Below are positions 29,076 through 36,396 of a stretch of DNA of 39,492 nt, piece after piece (within the stretch, counting starts at the first letter, position 1; every line of letters starts with the position of its first letter). Source of the DNA: Candidatus Falkowiibacteriota bacterium (GTDB lineage Bacteria; Patescibacteriota; Patescibacteriia; UBA11705; JABHMO01). The position numbers and the translations under genes were made by a program. The stretch covers positions 1-39,492 of the forward strand of contig JABHMO010000046.1 in the NCBI GenBank assembly GCA_018693855.1, read 5' to 3'. The notes under the pieces are model-generated. The model made no database searches. It worked only from the letters and a program-made list of their open reading frames with translations, and was not told where the DNA came from.

Positions 29076-29702
29076 ATGAAAGTTTTAGTAATCGACGACA
29101 GCCCTCTGAATCAGGAGTCTGCCCGTCAGACCATCACGGATCACGACTTGACGGTCGTGGGTACGTATGACGAAGCGTATGACTTGCTTCTCGTGTCTTT
29201 TCACGGAAGGCCTCAGTGTAATGAGCCCTTTGAAGTAGTCTTGACCGATTTACTCATGCCGGCTGGTTCTCGTAATCAGTGTGGTCCTGGAAAGGAGTTT
29301 GTCGGTCAGGAAATGCCGGTCGGTTTCGCTTTGGCACTCAATGCAGTTTTGCATGGTGCCAAATATGTTGGAGTGGTGTCCATGGGAGAACACCATCATC
29401 ATCCGGCATTGGCGATGTTGGATCGGCTTGGTTCTTATGGGGGCTGGAATGATCGCAGTCCGACTGGTCCAACCCCAGTTCGTTTCAATATGAACGGAGC
29501 CAAGGTCGGTTTCTTCCCGTTGTGGGGCGGGCGAATTCAGGTTGAGGGGTTTGCTTGTCCTGCCTGTAATGGGGAAGGTGAATGCCGGGTTCACGACAAT
29601 GCGGACGGCACGGTCAATTGGGATTATGGAAAGGATTGGGGAAAAATCCTAACCCATTTGATCAATTCGCCGGTAGAACCCGATGGCTACGTCCTTAGCT
29701 AA
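29076..29702 (+). CDS. Receiver-like (response-regulator fold) protein with Cys motif
   Basis: 208 aa. N-terminal half looks like a CheY-type receiver: MKVLVIDDSPLNQESA (acidic pair D7-D8) and EVVLTDLLMPAGS (phosphoacceptor-like Asp). The second half departs from the family: VGVVSMGEHHHHPALAMLD and a two-Cys loop FACPACNGEGECRVH. There is no DNA-binding domain. AAAGGAGA lies before the ATG. Stand-alone gene without a neighbouring kinase. It could be a receiver repurposed for non-phosphorylation signalling. Confidence 0.7.
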   Translation: MKVLVIDDSPLNQESARQTITDHDLTVVGTYDEAYDLLLVSFHGRPQCNEPFEVVLTDLLMPAGSRNQCGPGKEFVGQEMPVGFALALNAVLHGAKYVGVVSMGEHHHHPALAMLDRLGSYGGWNDRSPTGPTPVRFNMNGAKVGFFPLWGGRIQVEGFACPACNGEGECRVHDNADGTVNWDYGKDWGKILTHLINSPVEPDGYVLS

Positions 29703-29748
29703 GCGCACATAGGAAGCAAGCATTGCACTTACTTGTTTCCTCAAATAA

Positions 29749-29777
29749 AAGTCCTGACAGCACGTGTCAGGACTTTT
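29749..29777. terminator. Bidirectional terminator
   Basis: AAGTCCTGACA/TGTCAGGACTT with a 5-nt loop and T-runs on both sides; ends the receiver-like gene (plus) and the IMPase gene (minus). Confidence 0.85.
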
Positions 29778-29790
29778 CATTTTTATAAAT

Positions 29791-30555
29791 TTATTTTATT
29801 AGGTTCAATAACTTTTTCTCGATCTTCCCATTAGTTGCCAAAATATCATTTGATTTGATTGTCCAGTCTTTTCCTTTCAAGTCAGAGACTTTACCACCTG
29901 CTTCACGAACAAGAATTGTTCCTGCGGCTACGTCCCAGCTTTTTACTCCGGGAATTACTATTGCGTCAGTGATTCCTCGTGCAACGTAAGCGCATTCAAT
30001 AGCAGCAGAACCTAGCTGTCTGAAGTCTCGGGCAGTCTTTTTTAGTTTCCCGTAAAAGTTTATTGCTGAATTAAGAGCCGTTAACTTATTTCCATGACAG
30101 AATGTTAAGAACGTATCTTTTATATCGGAAGTTTTTGAAACTTTGATTCGTTTTCCGTCTACGAATGCTCCTTTTCCTTTTTCCGCATAGTAGAGTTCAT
30201 CCAGGATAGGTATATAGACAACACCCATGACAACTTCGTTTTTGTAAGCTAGACCAATTGAAACTGAGAATAGGGGATTGTGCATGAAAAAGTTTGTTGT
30301 GCCGTCTAGTGGATCGATGATCCAGAGGTAGTCTGATTTCTTTTTGTTTCGCCCGGATTCTTCTGCGAGGATTGCGTGATCGGGGAACTGTTCATTAATT
30401 CCTGAGATAATAATTTTCTCAGCAAGTTTATCAGCTGTAGTCACAATCTCGTGTTTTGATTTTAGTTGAGTTGTGAATTGTCGAGAATAAAATAGTCTTT
30501 TTAATTCTTTACCTGCTTGTTTTGATGTAGATTTTGCAAGTTGAAGTGCTGTCAT
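29791..30555 (-). CDS. Inositol monophosphatase-family phosphatase
   Basis: 254-aa Mg-dependent sugar-phosphate phosphatase (SuhB/IMPase/CysQ group). Metal-site motifs: E65-E66 in ILAEESG, WIIDPLDGTTNF (78-89, with D81 and D84) and SWDVAAG near residue 208. Complete and of normal length. Substrate among inositol phosphate, 3'-phosphoadenosine phosphate or fructose bisphosphate cannot be told. No Shine-Dalgarno; monocistronic. Confidence 0.92.
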   Translation of the reverse strand: MTALQLAKSTSKQAGKELKRLFYSRQFTTQLKSKHEIVTTADKLAEKIIISGINEQFPDHAILAEESGRNKKKSDYLWIIDPLDGTTNFFMHNPLFSVSIGLAYKNEVVMGVVYIPILDELYYAEKGKGAFVDGKRIKVSKTSDIKDTFLTFCHGNKLTALNSAINFYGKLKKTARDFRQLGSAAIECAYVARGITDAIVIPGVKSWDVAAGTILVREAGGKVSDLKGKDWTIKSNDILATNGKIEKKLLNLIK

Positions 30556-30960
30556 AGTATTTTTTGTTAATGTTTATTCGTGGGGAATAAGTTTCGAACT
30601 CCGTTCGACTTACTTTTTGTATCCAAAAAGTAAGCAAAAAGATTTGGGGGTGAATAATTCGCGGAGCATTGTTTTATTCCGTGGTTCTATTTGGGGCGAA
30701 ATTCACCCCCAAACCCCCGATTCTATTGTCGTCTTATCAACTAGATAACTTGATAATGTTTTCGGCATCGTCCTATCAATGTCACTCCGGACACGCCTGC
30801 CCACCGTAGTTTTCTGAATGAATGTGGGATCCGGAGTTTGGCCAGATGAAGGGCCGTATTGTGTTTCTCTCTTATGTCAGTCCAATCACATTTGTAAATT
30901 TGCCTGCCTTGCCGAAGTTTCTAACGTAGGCAGGTGACTAATTTGTAATTTTGTGTTGAA
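30556..30960. other. 405-bp gap rich in hairpins
   Basis: No gene seen. Contents: CTTACTTTTTG/CAAAAAGTAAG stem (about 30609-30635); GGGGGTGAAT paired with ATTCACCCCC (about 30646-30712); ACTCCGGA/TCCGGAGT enclosing CCCAC/GTGGG (about 30785-30840); CCTGCC/GGCAGG around TACGTTAG-like sequence (30903-30934, perhaps a distant relative of the tRNA palindromes). Possibly a structured leader or stacked mobile palindromes. Confidence 0.5.
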
Positions 30961-31566
30961 TTATTCGAATAAAGTGACATCCCCTTTACCTTGTCTAACG
31001 ATGACGGGGGAGTCAGTTGAAAAGTCTATCACTGTTGAAGGATCGTTTTCTAGAATTCCTGCGTCGACTATAAGATCAGCTTGATCGCCAAACAGTTTCT
31101 CAATTTCAAGAGGATCTGAAAAGTGTGGTTCTCCTGTCACGTTAATTGAAGTAGAAATGATTGGGTTGCCAAGTAGTTTAGTTATTTCTAAACAAATTTT
31201 ATTGTCAGGAATTCTAATGGCAACAGTTTTTTTATTTGGAATTAATTGTTTTGGGACGAGTTTTGTTGCTTTGAAGATAAAAGTGAACGGTCCAGGCAGA
31301 GCTCGTTTCATCATTTTGTAAGCATTGTCTGGTACGATTGCGTACTTAGAAACTTCTTTCAAGTCGGGTACGATAAAGCTGAATCCAGATGCTTTTTTCT
31401 TTTTAATTTTGTAAATTCTATCAATTGCTTCTTTGCAAAAAATATCGCAACCAAACCCATAGATTGTGTCAGTTGGATATGCTATAACCCCACAGTTTTT
31501 CAGAATATCTACAGTTTGTTTAATTTTAGGGTATTCTGGATTGTTTTGGTCTATTTCTATTAACAT
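30961..31566 (-). CDS. Sua5/YciO/YrdC-family protein (tRNA t6A synthesis)
   Basis: 201 aa. Makes threonylcarbamoyl-AMP from threonine, bicarbonate and ATP for t6A at tRNA position 37. Motifs GVIAYPTDTIYGFGCDIF, KKKKASGFSFIV, LPGPFTFIF and PIISTSINVTGEP are in the canonical order. It lacks the C-terminal Sua5 domain, so it is of the short TsaC/YrdC type. Start at ATG 31566; no Shine-Dalgarno. Divergent from a small membrane-protein gene. Confidence 0.9.
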   Translation of the reverse strand: MLIEIDQNNPEYPKIKQTVDILKNCGVIAYPTDTIYGFGCDIFCKEAIDRIYKIKKKKASGFSFIVPDLKEVSKYAIVPDNAYKMMKRALPGPFTFIFKATKLVPKQLIPNKKTVAIRIPDNKICLEITKLLGNPIISTSINVTGEPHFSDPLEIEKLFGDQADLIVDAGILENDPSTVIDFSTDSPVIVRQGKGDVTLFE

Positions 31567-31567
31567 A

Positions 31568-31596
31568 TTGACTAAATTTAGTTATTATGATATAAT
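31568..31596 (+). promoter_or_regulatory. Promoter of the 109-aa membrane protein
   Basis: TTGACT (31568-31573), 17-bp spacer, TATAAT (31591-31596), immediately outside the Sua5 start codon. Confidence 0.8.
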
Positions 31597-31631
31597 CTTT
31601 TATTGTATAACCCTAGCTGATGGAGGGATTC

Positions 31632-31961
31632 ATGAAATTGATTTTCAGGGAAGACGAAGCTCGTATGCTTCGCGCAAAAAAGATCCGGTTCTGTGTTCGC
31701 TGTGTCCTTTTTCTTATTCTGCTTGTGCTTGTATTCTACGCTGGCGAAGTCAGAATGGCAAGCTTGAAGGTCGAGAGCGAAGCTCTTCGTCCATTGATGG
31801 ATCAAGTCGTCCCGAATATGACGGTGGAGGCGAAGTGCCGTTTCATTGCACAACGCGACGAGATCTTGCGACAGAATCGTTGTTACGGCTTCGTCGGTTA
31901 CCGGTGGGCGATGATTAACGGTGAGTTGGAGGTCGATGGATTTATCGCCTGTCTGCCATAA
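31632..31961 (+). CDS. Small single-pass membrane protein
   Basis: 109 aa from ATG 31632, with GGAGGG four bases upstream (an in-frame ATG at 31620 lies inside the ribosome site). Basic N-terminus (MKLIFREDEARMLRAKKIR), one hydrophobic helix (about 20-38), then a soluble domain with several Cys (AKCRFIAQRD, RQNRCYGFVG, GFIACLP). Not recognised. Own promoter and terminator. Confidence 0.68.
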   Translation: MKLIFREDEARMLRAKKIRFCVRCVLFLILLVLVFYAGEVRMASLKVESEALRPLMDQVVPNMTVEAKCRFIAQRDEILRQNRCYGFVGYRWAMINGELEVDGFIACLP

Positions 31962-31983
31962 CTCGCACAACATGCAAAGAAAG

Positions 31984-32014
31984 CCGCTTTTGCTCTCAGG
32001 TGAAAGCGGTTTTT
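31984..32014 (+). terminator. Terminator of the 109-aa membrane protein gene
   Basis: CCGCTTT/AAAGCGG stem, 12-nt loop, T5. Confidence 0.85.
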
Positions 32015-32025
32015 GATTAAAATTT

Positions 32026-32075
32026 AAATATATTTGTTAGCCGATAATCCGCATTCTCGGCTAATAAATATATTT
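32026..32075. repeat. 50-bp near-perfect palindrome
   Basis: AAATATATTT and TTAGCCGA mirrored as TCGGCTAA and AAATATATTT around a 12-nt loop, with one unpaired base in each arm. It overlaps the stop of the phosphodiesterase gene and may end that transcript. Confidence 0.7.
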
Positions 32076-32571
32076 AGATCAATTCCAAAATCTTCAAATC
32101 CAACTTCCTCGTTTTCGTATCATAAACCGCGAAGCTAGCCTTTTGAAACATACCCGCAAGTGTTCCGGGATTGGCAATGTAGGTATTCTCAACTTTTTTC
32201 ATCCATGGTACATGGCTGTGTCCGTAAAATACAAGATCAAACTTTCCTTCTTCAGCAATCTTTTTCGCTTTGTCTGGATAATGAGTTACCAGTATTTTAA
32301 TACTCTCAATTTTAATTGCTAATTCATCTTCCTTTATTGTTATTTTGTGTCTCTTGGCAAATTTTTTCATCGTTTCATCATCAGCATGTACGTTCCCGTA
32401 AACTCCATAAAGTTTTCCTTTAAATCTTTTCCGATACAATTCTAAAACACTTGGTGCACACCAATCACCGCAGTGTATAATACTTTCGATTTTGTGTCGA
32501 TTGCACCAACTTAGAAATTTCTTAATATTAACCAAGTTATCGTGCGAATCTGAGCAGATTGCAACGTTCAT
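32074..32571 (-). CDS. YfcE/MJ0936-family metallophosphoesterase
   Basis: 165 aa. Complete calcineurin-like metal site: D8 and H10 (SDSHDN), D36 (CGDW), N60 (YGN), H97 (THY), H118 and H120 (GHSH). Small bacterial and archaeal members hydrolyse phosphodiesters such as 2',3'-cyclic nucleotides in vitro; the physiological substrate is unknown. Start at ATG 32571; no Shine-Dalgarno. Confidence 0.92.
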   Translation of the reverse strand: MNVAICSDSHDNLVNIKKFLSWCNRHKIESIIHCGDWCAPSVLELYRKRFKGKLYGVYGNVHADDETMKKFAKRHKITIKEDELAIKIESIKILVTHYPDKAKKIAEEGKFDLVFYGHSHVPWMKKVENTYIANPGTLAGMFQKASFAVYDTKTRKLDLKILELI

Positions 32572-32578
32572 ATATACG

Positions 32579-32607
32579 TTGACAGTTAGGTTTTAGTAAT
32601 GTAATAT
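32579..32607 (+). promoter_or_regulatory. Promoter of the 108-aa orphan
   Basis: TTGACA (32579-32584), 17-bp spacer, TAATAT (32602-32607). Confidence 0.8.
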
Positions 32608-32662
32608 TCTGTTCATAGTATAGATAGCTTTGTTCACGAACAAATTAAGAAGGAGCATCTCA

Positions 32663-32989
32663 ATGCAAATCAACGTTTTCAAGGTTAAAGATCCAAAAAC
32701 CGGGAAATGGATCTATGCTTATTCTGTTTCAAGTCTAATGCGTTATCCTCAAACATTCTTAAATTTTCCACCAAATCATGAATTGTATAGCGTTGCCTCT
32801 TACGTCAAGGCTTATCTCTATGACAATGCGGTTGATTCTACAGGATCAGAGGCTAAAATTAGCTTTGATCTTTTTACTACGATTTTGTGGATAAGAGATA
32901 AGTTCCACAACGGTGCAATTTGCAGAAAATTGAATTGGTTTGAGCGACGTGCGTTTTGTCGTTATTTCTGCAACAGAAACTCTCGCTAA
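32663..32989 (+). CDS. Orphan 108-aa protein
   Basis: Start at ATG 32663, with AAGGAG about 9 bases upstream (an in-frame ATG at 32630 has no site). MQINVFKVKDPKTGKWIYAY..., soluble, with a basic Cys-containing C-terminus (FERRAFCRYFCNRNSR). A perfect DnaA box (32886-32894) happens to lie inside the gene. Own promoter and terminator. Not recognised. Confidence 0.68.
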   Translation: MQINVFKVKDPKTGKWIYAYSVSSLMRYPQTFLNFPPNHELYSVASYVKAYLYDNAVDSTGSEAKISFDLFTTILWIRDKFHNGAICRKLNWFERRAFCRYFCNRNSR

Positions 32990-33003
32990 CGTTTTTCTTG
33001 TTT

Positions 33004-33027
33004 CGCCGACATCACTGTCGGCGGTTT
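33004..33027 (+). terminator. Terminator of the 108-aa orphan
   Basis: CGCCGACA/TGTCGGCG stem, 4-nt loop, GTTTT. Confidence 0.85.
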
Positions 33028-33041
33028 TAATTATATAAATG

Positions 33042-33070
33042 TTGACAGATTTATTTGTAGCGTGTAAGAT
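33042..33070 (+). promoter_or_regulatory. Promoter of the SemiSWEET-like gene
   Basis: TTGACA (33042-33047), 17-bp spacer, TAAGAT (33065-33070). Confidence 0.75.
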
Positions 33071-33108
33071 TATTTATTGGTTGTTAATAAACGAACAAGG
33101 AGAAACCA

Positions 33109-33384
33109 ATGGAAGATTTTTGGGGAACATTGACAATGGTTCTTGCTTTAGCGATGGTTTTCATAGCAATCCCAAGTCAGATCATTAAGAATCACAAAGT
33201 GAAACAGTGCGGACCAAATTTCATCATGGTTACCATACCATTGGCAATATTTATTTCTAGAACTTGTTATGCGTACTGTATTGAGTCTTGGTACATTTTT
33301 ATCCCAGACTTTGTGGGTGCTATTGCTTCCGTGCTTTTGTTTACGCAGTACTTCGTATACCGTAAGACGGGGAATTTGTCATGA
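33109..33384 (+). CDS. SemiSWEET/PQ-loop-like small transporter
   Basis: 91 aa with three hydrophobic helices (about 8-24, 38-58, 63-83), the length and layout of bacterial SemiSWEETs, which dimerise to carry sugars. The PQ-loop motif is visible as IPSQIIKNHKVKQCG (helix 1 end); helix 3 carries IPDFVGAIASVLLF, where the usual Pro-Asn reads Pro-Asp. AAGGAGA precedes the ATG; own promoter. Assignment is by pattern only; a sugar substrate is inferred. Confidence 0.6.
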   Translation: MEDFWGTLTMVLALAMVFIAIPSQIIKNHKVKQCGPNFIMVTIPLAIFISRTCYAYCIESWYIFIPDFVGAIASVLLFTQYFVYRKTGNLS

Positions 33385-33408
33385 CAGAGCAAACTAGAAC
33401 CCTTGGCG

Positions 33409-33465
33409 ATTTTAAATTACTCTGTGTTTTTGTTACGTGTTACGTGATTCGTGTTACGTGACTAA
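33409..33465. repeat. TTACGTG word repeat
   Basis: GTTACGTGTTACGTGATTCGTGTTACGTGAC: three or four tandem TTACGTG words in the gap before the candidate RNA. Confidence 0.55.
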
Positions 33466-33515
33466 TATGTGGACAAATCCTGTTCAACCCAACTAAACTA
33501 CGCTATAATAAAAAT

Positions 33516-33688
33516 ACCAAGCTATTGTTTTCACCCCTTCACTAATATCACCGAGGAAAAGGGAAAATGGGTGACTAGGCAAAAGCACAATTAAATAGCA
33601 AGTCGCTGAAAAACCTCATCCTTCACGGATGTCAGCGACGCGCACAATAATGGACGTTAGCTTCACGAGCCGACGTTCGTTTTTTTTA
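33516..33688 (+). ncRNA. Candidate structured RNA (about 170 nt)
   Basis: Starts after a TATAAT (33504-33509; -35 box TGTTCA is poor) and ends in a strong terminator. Inside: TATTGT (5' end) can pair with ACAATA (about 33645) to close the molecule; TCACCC/GGGTGA and CCTT/AAGG helices around 33530-33575; an 8-bp GTCGCTGA/TCAGCGAC hairpin with inner CATCC/GGATG (33601-33639). No protein frame. It matches no RNA family I can name. Confidence 0.5.
33652..33687 (+). terminator. Terminator of the candidate RNA
   Basis: About 11 pairs between GGACGTTAGCT and AGCCGACGTTC with one mismatch, 5-nt loop, T8. Confidence 0.75.
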
Positions 33689-34195
33689 TTCTTCCAACCA
33701 TTTATCTAATTCCGCAAATATTTTATCATCAAACTCTTTTGGTTTGAATTTAAGAATTGCTCTAGCATTTCTTTTGCAGTACTCGATCTGTTCAGGATAG
33801 TTTTGTTGAGTGTACCATTTGAAACTGTCTAGGATGTCAGTAGTTTTTATAATTAAGGCGTCCTCTCCTTCACTTACACATCTTTTTATCAGTTCATCTG
33901 TTTTTTCTTGCTGATCTTTTATCAAATCGTCTTTACTGTTTGCTAAAATTAATTTTAAGATCTGTTTCCCGAATTTTTCTTCCACGATTTCAGCTGTTAC
34001 ATCAGACCATTCGATAACATCGTGTAAAAATCCCGCCATTACGATGTTTTCATTGTAATTATGTTCATAAAGATAAACTCCAACTCTAATATCGTGAAAC
34101 ATAACCGCTTTTCGGCTATCACTATCCGTAATTGGAAAATTTTCCGTCATGAATCGTATTGCTTCTTCGACTTTTATGTTTAGGGCGATGTTCAT
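33686..34195 (-). CDS. HD-domain hydrolase, SpoT/MESH1-like
   Basis: 169 aa. HD metal site: H34 in MFHDIRVG, H58-D59 in AGFLHDVIEWSD, and D120 in IKTTDILDSF. The helix order matches the HD_4 domain of RelA/SpoT hydrolases and stand-alone MESH1-type enzymes, which cleave (p)ppGpp. It lacks a synthetase domain. Last gene of a four-gene minus-strand set; only 1 bp separates it from the DKNYY gene. Alternative substrates (other nucleotides) are equally possible. Confidence 0.75.
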   Translation of the reverse strand: MNIALNIKVEEAIRFMTENFPITDSDSRKAVMFHDIRVGVYLYEHNYNENIVMAGFLHDVIEWSDVTAEIVEEKFGKQILKLILANSKDDLIKDQQEKTDELIKRCVSEGEDALIIKTTDILDSFKWYTQQNYPEQIEYCKRNARAILKFKPKEFDDKIFAELDKWLEE

Positions 34196-34196
34196 A

Positions 34197-35075
34197 TTAT
34201 TTGAGTTTATTCTTTCTGTTTCTGATCATGCTAACTATCTCTTTATATATTATAATGAAAAAATTTCTTTCTACAACTAATTCTTTTTCAATTCTAGTGA
34301 CCTTTTTCCCATTTACGATTTCATAACATTCAAGTTCTACGGTTCCGTCACTGTTTATTATTTTGTCTTGCCAATAATCATGGTATTTGTCTTTTGACAT
34401 GGACATTTCTTCGTTTATTATTTTGAAGGTTTCGGTGTCTGCGTGACTAATTTTGTTTGCGTCTTTGTAGATGGCATTTTTGTCTTTTGCGTAGTATCCA
34501 GTGCCTAAAACCTGAAAGGTGTCCTTATCCGCACCTTTGACAAGTTCTTTGCCCGAGTATACGTGGTATTTGTCTTTTGCATATAGATTTTTCAGGTATA
34601 CAAAAGTTTGCGAATCTGCCTCTTTTAGTATTTGGCCTGTGAAGTAAACATGGTTTTTGTCTTTTGTGTATCCTGATGATAAAACCTCAAAACTATCAGC
34701 GTCAGCATTTTCTATTGGTGTGCGCCAGTAATAGATGTTATTTTTGTCCCCTGTGTTTGCAGATTCAAGTAATTGAAAAGTCGCTGGGTTTGCGCCTTTT
34801 AATTTTATGCTATGCCAATAGACATGATTTTTATCTTTTGCAATGCTTGCTTTTTCGCCGCTTTCTTCTAGTATCTCAAATGTTGAGACATCTGCTCCTT
34901 TTATTTTTTGTGCATAGTAAACATTGTTTTTGTCTTTTGCGTACAACCATTTTATCACAGTGAATGTTTCGTAATCAGCCTCCTTCACGATTTTGTCTTT
35001 ATACCCCTTTTCTGTCCATGTGTGAAAGTATATATTATTGTCATCTTTTAGATAACCATTCCCTAGTTCTTTCAT
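34197..35075 (-). CDS. DKNYY-repeat protein
   Basis: 292 aa. About eight tandem repeats of roughly 28 residues with a D-K-(N/Y)-x-(V/I)-Y-Y core (DKNNVYYAQK, DKNHVYWHSI, DKNNIYYWRT, DKNHVYFTGQ, DKYHVYSGKE), each followed by GADxxTFxxL. This is the DKNYY family, reported from immunity-rich loci of toxin systems. A charged, hydrophobic C-terminal segment (RNFFIIIYKEIVSMIRNRKNKLK, in two parts) follows. No signal peptide. Coupled to the HD gene. Confidence 0.85.
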   Translation of the reverse strand: MKELGNGYLKDDNNIYFHTWTEKGYKDKIVKEADYETFTVIKWLYAKDKNNVYYAQKIKGADVSTFEILEESGEKASIAKDKNHVYWHSIKLKGANPATFQLLESANTGDKNNIYYWRTPIENADADSFEVLSSGYTKDKNHVYFTGQILKEADSQTFVYLKNLYAKDKYHVYSGKELVKGADKDTFQVLGTGYYAKDKNAIYKDANKISHADTETFKIINEEMSMSKDKYHDYWQDKIINSDGTVELECYEIVNGKKVTRIEKELVVERNFFIIIYKEIVSMIRNRKNKLK

Positions 35076-35105
35076 AGGAGTTAGTGATTAAATTTTGTAT
35101 TTTTG

Positions 35106-35918
35106 TTAATACTCAATTTTTATAGTGTCACTATCTAAATATTTGCCCTTTGATATGCTCAATTTTATTTTTTGAGTTGATGATATCCCCATGGTTTCAC
35201 CATCATTCAAGGTTACATCAGAACTAATTACATAATGTGCTAAATTATATGTCATCTCACTCAGTTCACTCATCGTATGCTCTGAGTCCAGGACCTCCAT
35301 TTCCATTTTTCCAAAATCAGCAATGCCGTATGTATAAATTGATTGTTTTTCGTTTTCCTTTCTTAAACCAAAATATATCCAAATATAGAGTGGTAATTTT
35401 TCAGGAGACATTTTTTCTACGGTTTCCATGTACATGTCTTTTTTTAATACAAGTGTTCTTGCTCCAATATATATTCCAATAGCTTTGCTATTATTCATTA
35501 CCGTTGAAGCTATCTTGCTAAACAGAAAGTTTTCTAGAATAGGATTTCGTCTTACCTTCATTACTGATAGTATGATATGTCCTTTATGCTTGGAAACTTC
35601 ATTAACACCATTTTTCCAGAAGTAGTTATATTTTACGACTTCTTCAACTTCGTTTCCTGGAACTGGTGCAGGCATATATGCAATTGCAATCATGTATCCA
35701 TTGATATCAAAAACCGATGTTCCATTGTCGGATTTTATGTCTTTGGCTTGTAAGCCCCATTTATTTTTTAACTCACTGATTACATTATCAAAATCCAATG
35801 AATCCAATTCTTCTAAAAGAATCATACCCAAGATTGAAGAGCTAGACTTTGTCTCGTTTTTCTCTCCTTTTATTGGGTTGCTTTGAAACAATTTATTAAA
35901 AAAACTCATAATGTTCAC
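35106..35918 (-). CDS. DUF4261-like protein
   Basis: 270 aa. GYMIAIAYMPAPVPGNEVEE, the following WKNG...KHKGHIILSVM and LPLYIWIYFGLRKE match my memory of DUF4261 proteins, which also tend to sit beside DKNYY-type genes. No catalytic motif or membrane segment. Start shown at ATG 35918; an ATG three codons in (MSFFNKLF, 35909) is equally good. Third-to-last of the island set with RidA upstream. Confidence 0.65.
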   Translation of the reverse strand: MNIMSFFNKLFQSNPIKGEKNETKSSSSILGMILLEELDSLDFDNVISELKNKWGLQAKDIKSDNGTSVFDINGYMIAIAYMPAPVPGNEVEEVVKYNYFWKNGVNEVSKHKGHIILSVMKVRRNPILENFLFSKIASTVMNNSKAIGIYIGARTLVLKKDMYMETVEKMSPEKLPLYIWIYFGLRKENEKQSIYTYGIADFGKMEMEVLDSEHTMSELSEMTYNLAHYVISSDVTLNDGETMGISSTQKIKLSISKGKYLDSDTIKIEY

Positions 35919-35944
35919 GATTAAATAATAAAAGATTTATAAAA

Positions 35945-36358
35945 TTAGATAGAAAGATCATCATGAACCTCATCACCTGTAGCAACGCACTCAATTTCAA
36001 CTAGTGCTCCCAAAGGCAACTCTTTTACAGCAATAGCTGCTCTTGCAGGAGGGGTATCACCAAATTTACTTTCATAAACATCGTTCATTTCTGTGTAATC
36101 ATCCATTGAGGTTAAGTAAATTCTAACCTTTGTAATGTTATCAAGGGTCCAATTCAACTCAGACAGTACAGCCTCAACGTTGCTAAAGGCTTGTTCTGTT
36201 TGCTCGGCAACTCCACCTTCAACAAGTTTGCTACTTGCGGGGTCTAATCCGATTTGCCCCGAAAGTTCTAAGTTATATTTGCTCGCTGTCAGTATAGCTT
36301 GCGAGAAAAAGCTAGCAGCCTTTGGAGCTTTGTCTGATGAGATAGATGTTTTTTCCAT
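35945..36358 (-). CDS. RidA/YjgF-family enamine/imine deaminase
   Basis: 137 aa. Trimeric RidA enzymes hydrolyse reactive 2-aminoacrylate-type enamines. Signature PPARAAIAVKELPLGA with the catalytic Arg, preceded by VRIYLTSMDDYTEMNDVY, and a trimer-interface GQIGLDPASSKLVEGG; all as in active members. 26 bp upstream of the DUF4261-like gene and on the same strand, so probably first gene of the island operon. A housekeeping enzyme in this setting is odd. Confidence 0.92.
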   Translation of the reverse strand: MEKTSISSDKAPKAASFFSQAILTASKYNLELSGQIGLDPASSKLVEGGVAEQTEQAFSNVEAVLSELNWTLDNITKVRIYLTSMDDYTEMNDVYESKFGDTPPARAAIAVKELPLGALVEIECVATGDEVHDDLSI

Positions 36359-36396
36359 ATAAATTATTAATAATGTATTTTTGATTTCTAAATTGC

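Noticed and set aside
33652-33670. Second attC site because of GTTAGCT
   Set aside because: The GTTAGCT here lies inside a terminator stem with no matching TAAC partner at attC spacing.
33516-33688. RNase P RNA, tmRNA or 6S RNA
   Set aside because: None of the conserved signatures (GAGGAAAGTCC-type core, tRNA-like ends with T-loop, 6S-type long symmetric hairpin) is present.
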